64,000 bases of DNA from JBDHWI01 sp964590135 (GTDB lineage: Bacteria; Chloroflexota; Anaerolineae; J036; Brachytrichaceae). Below the pieces are notes generated by a model. It was given only the letters and a program-made list of their open reading frames with translations, was not told the DNA's origin and made no database searches. Positions 41,221-50,659 of the stretch are shown piece after piece. Within the stretch, counting starts at the first letter, position 1, and each line of letters begins with the position of its first letter. The stretch lies in assembly GCA_964590135.1 (NCBI GenBank), contig CAZPVX010000026.1, forward strand, positions 1 through 64,000, written 5' to 3'. The translations under genes and the position numbers were made by a program.

Positions 41221-42711
41221 ATGAAGAAAGAGACCAAGCTTTCCCGCCGGCAACTGTTGCGCATCTCTGCGCTCGCCGGCACCGGCGCACTGCTCGCTGC
41301 CTGCGCCGCCCCCGCCGCAACCACTGCCCCCGCTGCCACGTCTGCTCCTGCTGCTACTGAAGCGCCATCTGCCACCGAGGCCCCGGCCGCCACTGAGGCG
41401 CCGGCGGCTACTGAGGCCCCCAAGCCGACCGAAGCGCCGGCCACTGGCGCCGGCGGAACCGTTCAGGTGCTGCATCGCCAGGAATACTTCAAGGCGCTGG
41501 AGGATGAATTCAAGAAGCAGACTGAGGAATTCATCAAGAGCATCGGCTTCACCCCCGACGTTTCGACGGTCAACCCTGAAGTGTTCGGCGATTTCATGGC
41601 CAAGATGCAGGCGGCCGTGTCCGCCGGCAACCCGCCCGACCTGACTTATCACGGCACCAGCATCTCGCAGATGTATGACCAGGAACTGACCGAGGATCAC
41701 ACCGCGCTGTTGCAAGAACTTGTGTCGAAGTACGGCGACGTCGTGCCGACCACGGCCGAGCGCAGCGCCAAGTTTGACGACAAGTGGTGGGCTGTGCCGC
41801 ACAGCTCCAACATCGGTGGCTGGTATGTGCGCAAGGACTGGGTCGATGAGGCCGGTGCGGACCTGACCAAGTTCAACACCTTGCAGGAGCGTCTGGATGT
41901 GGCGCAGAAGATCTCCGACCCGTCCAAGGAGCGCTTCGGCTGGGGCATGACGGTCAACAAATCTGGCGACGGTCACGGCCTGATCCTGGTGGCCTTCCAG
42001 GCTTTCGGCGGCCGCGCAGTGGACGAAACCGGCCAGAAGATCACCTTCAACTCGCCGGAGACGATCGCCGGCGTGCAGTGGTTGGCCGACATCTACATGA
42101 AGCCGGAGTTCAAGGACATCCTGCCGCCTGGCGTGGAGAGTTGGACGGATCCGAGCAACAACGAAGCCTTCCTGGCCGGCAAGACTGGCATCACCGTCAA
42201 TGCACCCAGCGTGTACGCCGCAGCCAAGAAGGATCAGCCTGATCTGTACAAGAACATCTCGTGGCAGAACTTCCCTTCGACAAACGATGGCAAGCTGACC
42301 CTCGGCGCCGGCGGCAACCTGTGGTACACCATCATGCGCGGCGCCAAGCAGCAGGATGCTGCCAAGCAGATCGTGATGCACTTCATGGACCCTGTTGTCT
42401 TCACGCCGCTGTCGATCCTGGGTGGTGGCTTGGTCATGCCAGCCTACAAGAATGGCTGGACGCCGGAGTTGCTGGCCGCCGACTCGAACTTCGAGATGTT
42501 GAAGACGATCATGTTCAACCCGAGCGACTACACCGGATTCGCCTTCCCCGCCAAACCCAATGCGGCCATCGATGCCTGGTTCGCCACTGGCTTCCTGAGC
42601 GAGATGATGTCCAACATCATCACCGGCAAGATGACGGCCGAACAGGCCGTCAAGGACGCGACTGACAAGGGCGTGGTCATCTTCGAAGAGAAGGGCCTGC
42701 CGCAGAGCTAG
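41221..42711 (+). CDS. ABC importer substrate-binding lipoprotein (sugar family 1)
   Basis: A 496-residue extracytoplasmic sugar-binding protein. The signal has a Tat-like SRRQLLRIS and a lipobox LLAAC, so it is a lipoprotein. A linker of Ala/Thr/Glu/Pro repeats (~28-77, TEAPAA units) precedes a binding domain beginning TVQVLHRQEYFKALEDEF; VSAGNPPDLTY, DDKWWAVPHSSN and FLAGKTGITVN fit the MalE/UgpB cluster. A strong AGGAGG ribosome site lies upstream. The fused permease follows after 76 bases containing a large hairpin. Confidence 0.92.
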   Translation: MKKETKLSRRQLLRISALAGTGALLAACAAPAATTAPAATSAPAATEAPSATEAPAATEAPAATEAPKPTEAPATGAGGTVQVLHRQEYFKALEDEFKKQTEEFIKSIGFTPDVSTVNPEVFGDFMAKMQAAVSAGNPPDLTYHGTSISQMYDQELTEDHTALLQELVSKYGDVVPTTAERSAKFDDKWWAVPHSSNIGGWYVRKDWVDEAGADLTKFNTLQERLDVAQKISDPSKERFGWGMTVNKSGDGHGLILVAFQAFGGRAVDETGQKITFNSPETIAGVQWLADIYMKPEFKDILPPGVESWTDPSNNEAFLAGKTGITVNAPSVYAAAKKDQPDLYKNISWQNFPSTNDGKLTLGAGGNLWYTIMRGAKQQDAAKQIVMHFMDPVVFTPLSILGGGLVMPAYKNGWTPELLAADSNFEMLKTIMFNPSDYTGFAFPAKPNAAIDAWFATGFLSEMMSNIITGKMTAEQAVKDATDKGVVIFEEKGLPQS

Positions 42712-42718
42712 TTGTCAT

Positions 42719-42774
42719 GTTCCACCCGAGCCTCTCTTGTCAGGGGGCTCAGGCCAGGAGGGCTCGGGTGGAAC
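42719..42774 (+). promoter_or_regulatory. Intercistronic hairpin between binding protein and permease
   Basis: A perfect 14-bp stem (42719-42732 with 42761-42774) around a 28-base loop, seven bases after the binding-protein stop. There is no T run, so it is more likely an mRNA-stabilising or partial-termination element. The permease ribosome site GGAGAGTG follows at once. Confidence 0.75.
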
Positions 42775-42787
42775 TTGGAGAGTGAAC

Positions 42788-44950
42788 ATGGCTCAACAGA
42801 TGACCGCGCCATCGAACCTGGCGCAATCCCAAACAACCAGTCTGACCAAACGCCTGGAGCGGCTGTTTGGCAAGGACTGGAAGATCGCTGTGTTCTTCAT
42901 GGCGCCGATGGTCATCCTGATGGCTGGACTGATCCTGTGGCCTTTTATCAATGCCGTAATGTTGAGCTTCACCACGCGCAATATTGCCCGACAGGATGTT
43001 TTCGTTGGCCTGGGCAACTATGTGCGGTTGCTGAATGACACGCAGTTCACCGGTTCCATCGGCAATACCATCCGCTTCACCGTCGTGTCGGTGGCGATGA
43101 AGCTGGTCGTGGGCATGGTCATCGCCTTGCTGCTCAACAGCAAGCTACCCTTCCGCAACGTGCTGTCCGGCATCATGTTGTTGCCGTGGATCGTGCCAGA
43201 AGTCGTCACCGCGCTGACGTGGCGCGGCATCTACGACCCCATCTTCGGGACGCTCAATCCGCTGCTGCGCAGTCTAGGCTTGATCACACGCGACATCGGC
43301 TGGCTGTCTGAATCGGGTCTGGCGCTGTGGAGCGTGATTGCAGTCAACATCTGGAAGGGCATTCCGTTCTTCACGCTGCTGTTGCTGGCCGGCATGAAGT
43401 CTATCGACAAGGAGCTGTATGAGGCAGCCGAAGTGGATGGCGCCAACCCGGTGCAGCGCTTTTTCAACATCACGTTGCCGGGGTTGAAGTATGTCATGGC
43501 CGTCGCAGTGCTGCTCTCGACCATCTCCACATTCAACACATTCGGTATCGTTTATCTGATGACCGGTGGCGGCCCAGGCGGTGAGACGCGCGTGTATTCG
43601 ATCCTGGCTTATGAGCGCGCGCTGTTGCAAAATCGCTATGGTCCTGGCGCGGCTGTGTCGCTGGCCACTGCGCCGTTTCTTGCCATCTTCATCATCCTGC
43701 TCTCGCGCTTCATGCGCCAGGGCGTGGACCGCACGACGCGGGTCACACTGAGCAGCCGCATCGCTGAGAATGCAAACAAGATCGTGCCGTGGGTGCTGGC
43801 CGTGCTGTTTTTGGTGCTGGCCGTGTTCACCACGCTAGCCGGCGCCGGCGCTGTGGTTTTGCTGATCAGCTTAGCCGTCACAACGTTGATTTGCCTGGTA
43901 TTGCTGGCGCTGGCGCGCTTTGCAGCGGTGCTGAGCACGCGCGCGACGCCGTGGCTGATCCTCGCCAGCTTGACGCCGTTTGTCCTGATCGCCACCATGT
44001 CGCCGCCCGAAAGCGTGGCGGGATCCATTGCACAGATGGCGCTGATCCTGGCCGGGTTGACCCTTGCCGGCGGGGTGCTGTACACCCTCGCCATCTATGC
44101 GACGCGCCGGCTCAAGGCACACACGCGCGAGCGCACCGGCATGATTGGCCGGATGCTCCTGCTCTTGCCATTCATTCTTTTCGTGCTCTTCCCGTTCTAC
44201 TTCGTCATTACTACAGCCTTCAAGAGCGACACCCAGATCCAGCAGCGCATCTCGCTATTCTGGCCGCAACCGTGGACGCTCGACCAGTTCAACTACCTGC
44301 TGACGCGGACGGATTACACCTTGTGGTTCCGCAACACCGTCACAGTCGCGCTGGTCACCACCGTGCTGTCAGTGCTGTTCGCCGCGCTGGGCGGTTATGC
44401 GCTGGCGCGTCTGAAATTTCGCGGCGCAGCGGCGATGACGACCATCCTGCTCGTGACGTATCTATTGCCGGCATCGCTGTTGTTCATTCCAATGTATCGC
44501 ATCCTCACCGGGCTGGGGGCGATCAACACGCACATGTCTCTGATCTTGACGTACCCAACTTTCCTCATGCCGTTTGCAACATGGGTGATGCTGGGCTACT
44601 ACCGCGGTATTCCAGAGGATCTGGAAGAGGCGGCCATGATCGACGGGGCAAACCGGCTGACAGCGTTCTTCCGCATCACGCTGCCGCTGGCGATGCCGGC
44701 GTTGCTGGCCATCACGCTGATCGCCTTCACCAACTCGTGGAATGAGTTCCTGTATGCGTTCATCTTCCTAACCAGCGAAAAGTTGATCACATTGCCGGTG
44801 GGCTTGCAGAAGCTGGTCTTTGCAGATATCTATCCGTATGGTCTGCTGATGGCAGCTTCGCTCATCATGTCGATTCCGGTGGTGATCATGTATGTCTTTG
44901 CGCAGCGCTTCCTGGTGGAAGGGCTGACCGCCGGCAGCGTGAAGGGTTAG
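42788..44950 (+). CDS. Fused sugar ABC permease (MalF-type plus MalG-type in one chain)
   Basis: A 720-residue membrane protein. Residues ~30-310 are a MalF/UgpA-like permease with its EAA loop at 212 (EAAEVDGANPVQRFF); residues ~453-720 are a MalG/UgpE-like permease with EAA loop near 614 (EEAAMIDGANRLTAFF). They are normally separate genes of ~300 and ~280 residues. The joining segment (~311-452) holds four more hydrophobic helices, enough to keep both halves in native orientation. The GGAGAGTG site fixes the start. No ATPase gene is adjacent, so a shared MsmX-like ATPase elsewhere is expected. Confidence 0.92.
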   Translation: MAQQMTAPSNLAQSQTTSLTKRLERLFGKDWKIAVFFMAPMVILMAGLILWPFINAVMLSFTTRNIARQDVFVGLGNYVRLLNDTQFTGSIGNTIRFTVVSVAMKLVVGMVIALLLNSKLPFRNVLSGIMLLPWIVPEVVTALTWRGIYDPIFGTLNPLLRSLGLITRDIGWLSESGLALWSVIAVNIWKGIPFFTLLLLAGMKSIDKELYEAAEVDGANPVQRFFNITLPGLKYVMAVAVLLSTISTFNTFGIVYLMTGGGPGGETRVYSILAYERALLQNRYGPGAAVSLATAPFLAIFIILLSRFMRQGVDRTTRVTLSSRIAENANKIVPWVLAVLFLVLAVFTTLAGAGAVVLLISLAVTTLICLVLLALARFAAVLSTRATPWLILASLTPFVLIATMSPPESVAGSIAQMALILAGLTLAGGVLYTLAIYATRRLKAHTRERTGMIGRMLLLLPFILFVLFPFYFVITTAFKSDTQIQQRISLFWPQPWTLDQFNYLLTRTDYTLWFRNTVTVALVTTVLSVLFAALGGYALARLKFRGAAAMTTILLVTYLLPASLLFIPMYRILTGLGAINTHMSLILTYPTFLMPFATWVMLGYYRGIPEDLEEAAMIDGANRLTAFFRITLPLAMPALLAITLIAFTNSWNEFLYAFIFLTSEKLITLPVGLQKLVFADIYPYGLLMAASLIMSIPVVIMYVFAQRFLVEGLTAGSVKG

Positions 44951-44977
44951 CGTTCAAACGCAAATGTCTTTGCCAAG

Positions 44978-45015
44978 GCAGTCCGGCTCCACTGAAGAGC
45001 CGGACTGCTGCTTTT
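44978..45015 (+). terminator. Terminator after the fused permease
   Basis: A perfect 12-bp stem (44978-44989 with 44997-45008), a 7-base loop and TTTT shortly after. It sits between convergent genes; the reverse strand lacks a T run. Confidence 0.85.
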
Positions 45016-45018
45016 ACG

Positions 45019-47997
45019 CTACGAGACGCCGCCCAGCTTGATGGCCTCGAAGGCTTTCATGCGGCGCAACAGCAGCAGCGTGGCTGCGATGGCCACGGCA
45101 AAGGCGATGCCGATTGCCGTGCTCACCTGCGCCACCTCGGTCCAGGCGATGCGAACATAGAACGCCGGCACTTCAGACACCAGTTTGCCGCTCACCTGGA
45201 AGAAGGGGATGAACAGCCGGCTGGCCAGCACGCCCACCGCTGCGCCGGCCACTGTGCCGGTCAACACAATGCCTAGTTGCGACAAGATCAGGTAGACGGC
45301 CATTTGCCAAGAGGACAAGCCCAGCGTGCGCAACACGCCCAACTCGATGGAGCGCCGGCGGAACGACAAGATGGAATACAGCACGAAGCTGATGATGGTG
45401 AGCGCGATGGCAGCGAAGAAGCCGGCGGTCAGGATGCCAAACAACCCCTGCCGCTCTGGCGTCTGCTGCTGCGTTTGAATTTCGAGGCGCGCGTCGAAGG
45501 TGTCTTTCACCGTGTAGCCCATCTCGTTGGCGCGGTTCGACACAGCAGTGCCGCTCGTGCCTGGCGCAAGCGTGAGCAACACGTCATATGGCACCGCCTT
45601 GCCAATTGCCTCGAAGGTGTGGTCGATGTCGGCGATGAAAACCGTCTCATCTTCTACCGGCTGGATGGTTGGGAAATGCAGATAGGTGCCGGCGATCGTG
45701 TAGGTCACCGGCACGCTGCCCTCGGTAGTCTTGATGTCCAGCTGCAACGGGTCGCCGACGGCCTTCTTGTTCAGGGTGAGAAAGATGGGCGGCACCAGCA
45801 CGCCATCTGGTTGTGCGCCAAGGCTGTTCATCAACCCACCCAGCGACTTTGAGGCATAGTCGGCCCGGAATGCCTGCGCCATCACGCTGCTGGCCTCGTG
45901 CCAGTCCAGCGCCTTGAGCGTGAAGGTGCCGATTCGTCGCGCGATCTGCGGCTGCACCTTGAACGTGGCCATGCGCGTGAAAGCCTCCACCCCGGGGATG
46001 GTGAGATGGTCCTCAACGGGCAGGAACGACCAGATTTCCGGCTTGCCGTCGTCGGGCGGTGGTGGCGCCGGCGGCCCCCCTGGAGAGCTTACTGGCTTGG
46101 GTTTGTTGGATTGCCCCTCCTCAACCAGCCGCAAATCAGCGCCGGAGACGAAGTACGCCGAGTCGACCAGATGGCCATCCAGCGTTTTGGCTGTGGATGC
46201 GCCAAAGGTGGCGATGCCGGTCGCAATGATCAAGAGCAGCAGCGAACCGAGATAGTCTTTGGGCGCGCGCCCCAGTTCACGCGCGGCCAGCAGGGTTGGA
46301 GTGGCCAGCGGCAGCCTGCTGCCAAGGCGTTGTAGAAGCCTTGCGATCAGCCGCATGAGCAGCGGAAAGAGCCGCGCCACGATCAGCGCGAGGCTGGTCA
46401 TCAACAGCATCGGCAGCAGATAGCGGACAGGATCACGCAGAGGGTTCTCGTTGGAAATGGTGCGGCCAAAAAAGCCGATGTTGCCCTGCTGGCTCAGTTG
46501 CATGTAACCATAGGCCACCGGCACGAGCAGCAGCACATCCAGAAACATGCGTTGCCAGAGCGGGCTGCGCGTGTTGCGCCCGCGGTCGGCGGTCAGCAGC
46601 ACGATGGTGGAGCGCGACGCGCCGAGCGCCGGCAACTGCGTGGCCAGCGTAGCGATGATGACCGCGCCAACGGCAAACCGAAATGGCAGATATTGCGGCT
46701 GAAATGCGTTGAGAAAATCGGTCGTGGAAAGCCGGATGGGGCCGCTGAAATCCAGAAAGGTGCGCGCGCCGGTCATGAACGAGCCGATGATGTAGCCCAG
46801 CGGCATGCCGATGATGAGCGCGACGATGCCGATAATCACGCTCTGAATGGCATACAGGCCCAGCGTGTCGCCGGAAGATGCGCCGCGGCTGCGCAGCGTG
46901 ATCAACTCCATCTCCTGCCGGCGAATCACCATGCCCGACACCAACACGATGAAATACAGCACGATAACCAACAGCGGCGCGGCAAACGCCACCATGAGCA
47001 GCGTCATCTCCCGCGATGCCGTGACGTATTTGATCAAGACTGTTGAAAGGTTGGTCGACATGGAGATGCCCTGCTGCTTTTGAAAAGCATCGTTGCGCAG
47101 GGTGTCGACGCGCGCCAGCAGCGGCTCGACCAATTCTGTTTGCAGCGGAACGTCATCCAGGTTGTAGTTGTAGACGACATAGTCCACTGGCTTTGGCAGC
47201 AACTCGGCCACGCGGGTTTCAAAGATCTCGCGGGTAATCAGCAAACCATCAGACATGCCAAAGGGCGAGATGAACCAGAAGTCGTCATCAGGGTCGATGG
47301 GCGTCCACACGCCGGCCACCGTCGCCATCGTTTGCACCTGGCGCACCACGTTGCCGCTTGCGCCGGGATTCGGGACGCTCACATTCGTGGTCAGGCTGAA
47401 CACGTCGCCTGGGCGCACGCCGTGCTTGTCGCTGAAATAGCGATGAACCAGCACCGGGATGGTGTCGTCCTTCGGCATGGCCGCCGGCATCACGCCCTCT
47501 TCGAGCCTGATGTGTTCCTCGATGCCATCCAGCACGTCCATGGAGACATACTCCATCGGTCGCTGCTGCGAAGTGTATAGCGCGCCGGTGCGCGTGCCGG
47601 CGGCCGGCCACATACCCCAGCGGTCAGTCCTCAAACGCATGCCGGCCTGTGCCACCGGCAGAATGGTGCGGGACTGAATACTCGTTCGCATGAACGCATC
47701 CAGGTCATGCAGTTGCGGGATGGTGAGCGGCCCGCCCAGCCCGCTGATGTAGGCGAAGCGCAGGAAAAGCGGGTCGCCGCGCGAGCGATCTGCCGCCGAT
47801 GCCGAGGTGGAGTCACGACCCGTGCTGGCCAGCAGCAACTGGCGCAACACGCGCAACTGCGCGTTGTTGACGAATGCCGGCAGGGCCGAGGCGAAGGCAA
47901 CTGCCATTGTGACACCCAGCAGCACGCACGCTACCAGCGCGACCTGGTTGCGCAGGCGGTTCAGTGCAAGCTCAATGAATCCGGGGATGCGGCGCAT
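45019..47997 (-). CDS. FtsX-like ABC permease, duplicated
   Basis: A 992-residue membrane protein of the MacB/FtsX permease type. An N-terminal helix (~19-42) and a large extracytoplasmic domain lead to one FtsX block (~325-480, VIRRQEMELITLRSRGAS), then two further helices, a second extracytoplasmic domain with a Pro-rich stretch (SPGGPPAPPPPDDGKPE) and a final FtsX block (FRRRSIELGVLRTLGLSSW). Such proteins drive lipoprotein or peptide export through mechanotransmission. The start at ATG 47997 is after AGGAACG. It is the second gene after a membrane-fusion lipoprotein; the ATPase is missing here. Confidence 0.85.
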   Translation of the reverse strand: MRRIPGFIELALNRLRNQVALVACVLLGVTMAVAFASALPAFVNNAQLRVLRQLLLASTGRDSTSASAADRSRGDPLFLRFAYISGLGGPLTIPQLHDLDAFMRTSIQSRTILPVAQAGMRLRTDRWGMWPAAGTRTGALYTSQQRPMEYVSMDVLDGIEEHIRLEEGVMPAAMPKDDTIPVLVHRYFSDKHGVRPGDVFSLTTNVSVPNPGASGNVVRQVQTMATVAGVWTPIDPDDDFWFISPFGMSDGLLITREIFETRVAELLPKPVDYVVYNYNLDDVPLQTELVEPLLARVDTLRNDAFQKQQGISMSTNLSTVLIKYVTASREMTLLMVAFAAPLLVIVLYFIVLVSGMVIRRQEMELITLRSRGASSGDTLGLYAIQSVIIGIVALIIGMPLGYIIGSFMTGARTFLDFSGPIRLSTTDFLNAFQPQYLPFRFAVGAVIIATLATQLPALGASRSTIVLLTADRGRNTRSPLWQRMFLDVLLLVPVAYGYMQLSQQGNIGFFGRTISNENPLRDPVRYLLPMLLMTSLALIVARLFPLLMRLIARLLQRLGSRLPLATPTLLAARELGRAPKDYLGSLLLLIIATGIATFGASTAKTLDGHLVDSAYFVSGADLRLVEEGQSNKPKPVSSPGGPPAPPPPDDGKPEIWSFLPVEDHLTIPGVEAFTRMATFKVQPQIARRIGTFTLKALDWHEASSVMAQAFRADYASKSLGGLMNSLGAQPDGVLVPPIFLTLNKKAVGDPLQLDIKTTEGSVPVTYTIAGTYLHFPTIQPVEDETVFIADIDHTFEAIGKAVPYDVLLTLAPGTSGTAVSNRANEMGYTVKDTFDARLEIQTQQQTPERQGLFGILTAGFFAAIALTIISFVLYSILSFRRRSIELGVLRTLGLSSWQMAVYLILSQLGIVLTGTVAGAAVGVLASRLFIPFFQVSGKLVSEVPAFYVRIAWTEVAQVSTAIGIAFAVAIAATLLLLRRMKAFEAIKLGGVS

Positions 47998-48057
47998 ATT
48001 TCGTTCCTGCGGCAGGCTGCAAGCCGGCGGCAGCGCCGGCAATGTCAGCCGCTGATC

Positions 48058-49398
48058 TCATTGTCCAACCACGACATCGCCCTGCTGCACGCCGCGCTTG
48101 ATCTCCACGCGGTCATCGGATTCAAGGCCGACCTCGACATCGATGCGTTTGCGCGAACCGTCCTCGCCTTGCATGACCACGAAGCGCCGGCCCTGGAAGG
48201 TGCGCACGGCCAGCGGGGGCAGCCACAACACGTTCTGAGCTTCACCCAGCACGGTATTGCAACGCGCCAGGCGTGCGATCTCTAACTTGACGTCCTCGTC
48301 CAGGCTGATGATCACCGTTTGATTGGCCGCATCAGGCGGCATCTTTGGGAACGAGGTGATCATGCCGGTGACAGGGGTGTTGGGCGCATTATCGAAATAG
48401 CAAGTCACCTTTGCCCCAATGTCCACCTGTGTAGACTGGACTGGGTTCAGTGTGCCGACGAGGATCAACTCGCCGGGTTTTGCCATCTTGATCAGCGGAT
48501 CGAGCGCGCGCACGTTCGACCCTACGCGTGCGAACTGCTGCGAAATGACGCCGTCGAAGGGCGCCACCAGTGTGGCTCGCGACAAGCGTTTCTGCACACC
48601 CTCGTAGGCGATGCGGGCGCGCTCGACGTTGCTCACCAGATTCGGATCGACATCGGAGAGCAGGTTGCGGTATGCCATCTGTGCGCGGGTGAGCTCGCCC
48701 TGCAGCAACTCCACCTGCAGGCGCGCCACGCCCTGGTTGGCGACAGCGCGCTCGTAGACTGCCTGCAGGCGCGCACGCTCCAGTTGGGCTGCTTCGAGCA
48801 ACTTGGCGGCATTGTCGGCGCCGGCCTGGTCAAAGGCTGCGCGGGCGGCCTTGATGGAGGCGTTGATGTCATCGATCTGGCGCTGGTTGCGATCCAGGTC
48901 ATTCTGCGCCAGTTTCACCTCGGCGTCGCCGGCTTGCTGCGTGGCAATCTCCAGGCGCAGTCTGGCCTGGTTTACGTCCAACTGCGCCATCGCCACTGTC
49001 TCGGTGAAGCCTTTCATGGTGTTCGACAGCACCGTCTGCGCGGTTTCATATTCGAGCTTGCGCTGCTCAAGCTCGTTGCGCAAATCTGTCACGTCCAATT
49101 CGGCCAGCAGATCGCCCTTTTTGACGGTGTCGCCGTCCTTGAAAGGCGCATTCAGGATGCGCCCATCGGTTTCGAAATAGAGATCGGCGGTTTCCTTTGG
49201 CTGCACGCGCGCTGTAAATTGCAGGCGCTTGACCACCGGCCCCAATTCCACCGTATAGGTGGGTGGGATGGCTGTGGGCGCCTTCGAAAGCGCCGTCGGC
49301 GTGGGGGCAGCCTGATTGAGATCAATCGCGCATGACGTCAGGCTCAAAGACAAAATGAATATTGCGCGCAGGATATGGATGGAACGAAACGCAAACAA
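48058..49398 (-). CDS. HlyD/RND-type membrane-fusion lipoprotein
   Basis: About 446 residues. With TTG 49398 as start (GAGG seven bases upstream) the N-terminus is a perfect lipoprotein signal: basic FRSIHILR, a hydrophobic core and LTSC. A Thr/Pro linker follows, then the barrel-sandwich start (GRILNAPFKDGDTVKKGDLLAELDV), a long alpha-helical hairpin (~100-270, Gln/Ala/Leu-rich coiled coil), and the second half of the lipoyl-like region (ATLVAPFDGVISQQFARVGSNV). It would link the FtsX permease to the outside. A TAAACT box at 49418-49423 may be the -10 element. Confidence 0.85.
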   Translation of the reverse strand: MFAFRSIHILRAIFILSLSLTSCAIDLNQAAPTPTALSKAPTAIPPTYTVELGPVVKRLQFTARVQPKETADLYFETDGRILNAPFKDGDTVKKGDLLAELDVTDLRNELEQRKLEYETAQTVLSNTMKGFTETVAMAQLDVNQARLRLEIATQQAGDAEVKLAQNDLDRNQRQIDDINASIKAARAAFDQAGADNAAKLLEAAQLERARLQAVYERAVANQGVARLQVELLQGELTRAQMAYRNLLSDVDPNLVSNVERARIAYEGVQKRLSRATLVAPFDGVISQQFARVGSNVRALDPLIKMAKPGELILVGTLNPVQSTQVDIGAKVTCYFDNAPNTPVTGMITSFPKMPPDAANQTVIISLDEDVKLEIARLARCNTVLGEAQNVLWLPPLAVRTFQGRRFVVMQGEDGSRKRIDVEVGLESDDRVEIKRGVQQGDVVVGQ

Positions 49399-49468
49399 AC
49401 CTTCACCTCGTGCGCCTAGTTTACATGGGTGGTTGAAACTTGAAAAAGAGCTATCACAATTTCCACAC

Positions 49469-49501
49469 AAAAAACAGCCTCCCTGTGTTGAAGGGAGACT
49501 G
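49469..49501 (-). terminator. Terminator of the Opp operon
   Basis: On the reverse strand a 10-bp stem with one mismatch (49475-49484 with 49492-49501) and a 7-base loop ends in six T residues, 30 bases after the oppF stop. Confidence 0.85.
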
Positions 49502-49531
49502 CTTGCGTGACCTTGCGGGATGACAGGCGCG

Positions 49532-50641
49532 CTAGGCCGCCATGCTGGTGGTCGCGCTGTTCACCAATGGCTCGCGCCCCGGCAATGGCTGGGGAACTTG
49601 CAGGCGGATGTCGGAGGTGCTGTGCTTGATCCCCTTCAGTGTCAGATCCTCCGCAAAGTGACAGGCCACCCAATGCTCATCGCCGATGTTGCGCAGCGGC
49701 GGGCGCTCGGTGCGGCAGATCTCCTGGGCATAGGCGCAGCGCGGATGGAAGTAGCACCCGGGCGGCGGGTTGGCCGGCGATGGCACGTCGCCAGGCAGCT
49801 TGATCGGGCGATGCCGGTCGCGCGGGTCGGCCTTGGGGATGGAGGCGAGCAAGGCTTCGGTGTAGGGATGCTTGGGCATGAAGTACAGCGATGACGTCTT
49901 TGCCATCTCGACGATGTAGCCCACATACATCACCGCCACGCGGTTGGCGATGTGTTCGACCACGCTCAGGTCGTGCGCGATGAACAGATAGCTCAGACCG
50001 TGCTTGCGCTGCAACTCCTCCAGCAGGTTCAGCACCTGCGCCTGAATCGACACGTCGAGCGCAGAGACCGGCTCATCGCAGATGATGAGCTTGGGGTTGA
50101 GCGCCAGCGCGCGCGCGATGCCGATGCGTTGGCGCTGGCCGCCAGAGAAGGCGTGCGGGTAGCGGCTCATGTTCTCTGAGCGAATGCCGACTTCCTCCAG
50201 CAACTCTGCGACGCGATCCTTCAGCGCCTGCCCCGAGGCTGATTTTTGCACCGCCAGAGGCTCGCCCACGATTTCGGAGACCGTCAGGCGCGGGTTGAGC
50301 GAACTGAATGGGTCCTGGAAGATGATCTGCATGTTGGGGCGAATCGCCTTGAGTTCTTGCTGGTTCAGCTTCTCAACGTTCACCCTGCCCTGCACGGGAT
50401 CGTTAAAGACGACTTCGCCGGCGGTGGGGTCATACAGCCGGATGACAGTGCGTCCGGTGGTGCTTTTGCCGCAGCCCGATTCACCCACCAGCCCCAGTGT
50501 TTCGCCCTGGTTGACGTAGAAGTCAATGCCATCCACGGCCTTGACGTAGCCGACGGTGCGCCGCAGGAAGCCGGCCTGGATGGGAAAGTGCTTCTTCAGC
50601 CCGCTGACCTGCAGCAGGAGATCGCCTGTTTTCTTTTCCAT
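49532..50641 (-). CDS. oppF: Oligopeptide-type ABC transporter ATPase, OppF/DppF
   Basis: A 369-residue nucleotide-binding subunit. Walker A GESGCGKST, signature LSGGQRQR, Walker B LIICDEPVSALD. The C-terminal oligopeptide extension has HPYTEALLASIP and the cysteine-containing PPGCYFHPRCAYAQEIC...C cluster typical of OppF/DppF. It pairs with OppD to power uptake. Last gene of the operon, 18 bases after oppD. Confidence 0.94.
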   Translation of the reverse strand: MEKKTGDLLLQVSGLKKHFPIQAGFLRRTVGYVKAVDGIDFYVNQGETLGLVGESGCGKSTTGRTVIRLYDPTAGEVVFNDPVQGRVNVEKLNQQELKAIRPNMQIIFQDPFSSLNPRLTVSEIVGEPLAVQKSASGQALKDRVAELLEEVGIRSENMSRYPHAFSGGQRQRIGIARALALNPKLIICDEPVSALDVSIQAQVLNLLEELQRKHGLSYLFIAHDLSVVEHIANRVAVMYVGYIVEMAKTSSLYFMPKHPYTEALLASIPKADPRDRHRPIKLPGDVPSPANPPPGCYFHPRCAYAQEICRTERPPLRNIGDEHWVACHFAEDLTLKGIKHSTSDIRLQVPQPLPGREPLVNSATTSMAA

Positions 50642-50659
50642 GAGTTGAATTCCTCGATG

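Noticed and set aside
41194..42381. 395-codon reverse open frame
   Set aside because: Antisense to the sugar-binding lipoprotein; its Gly/Arg/Ser-rich end mirrors the TEAPAA linker repeats.
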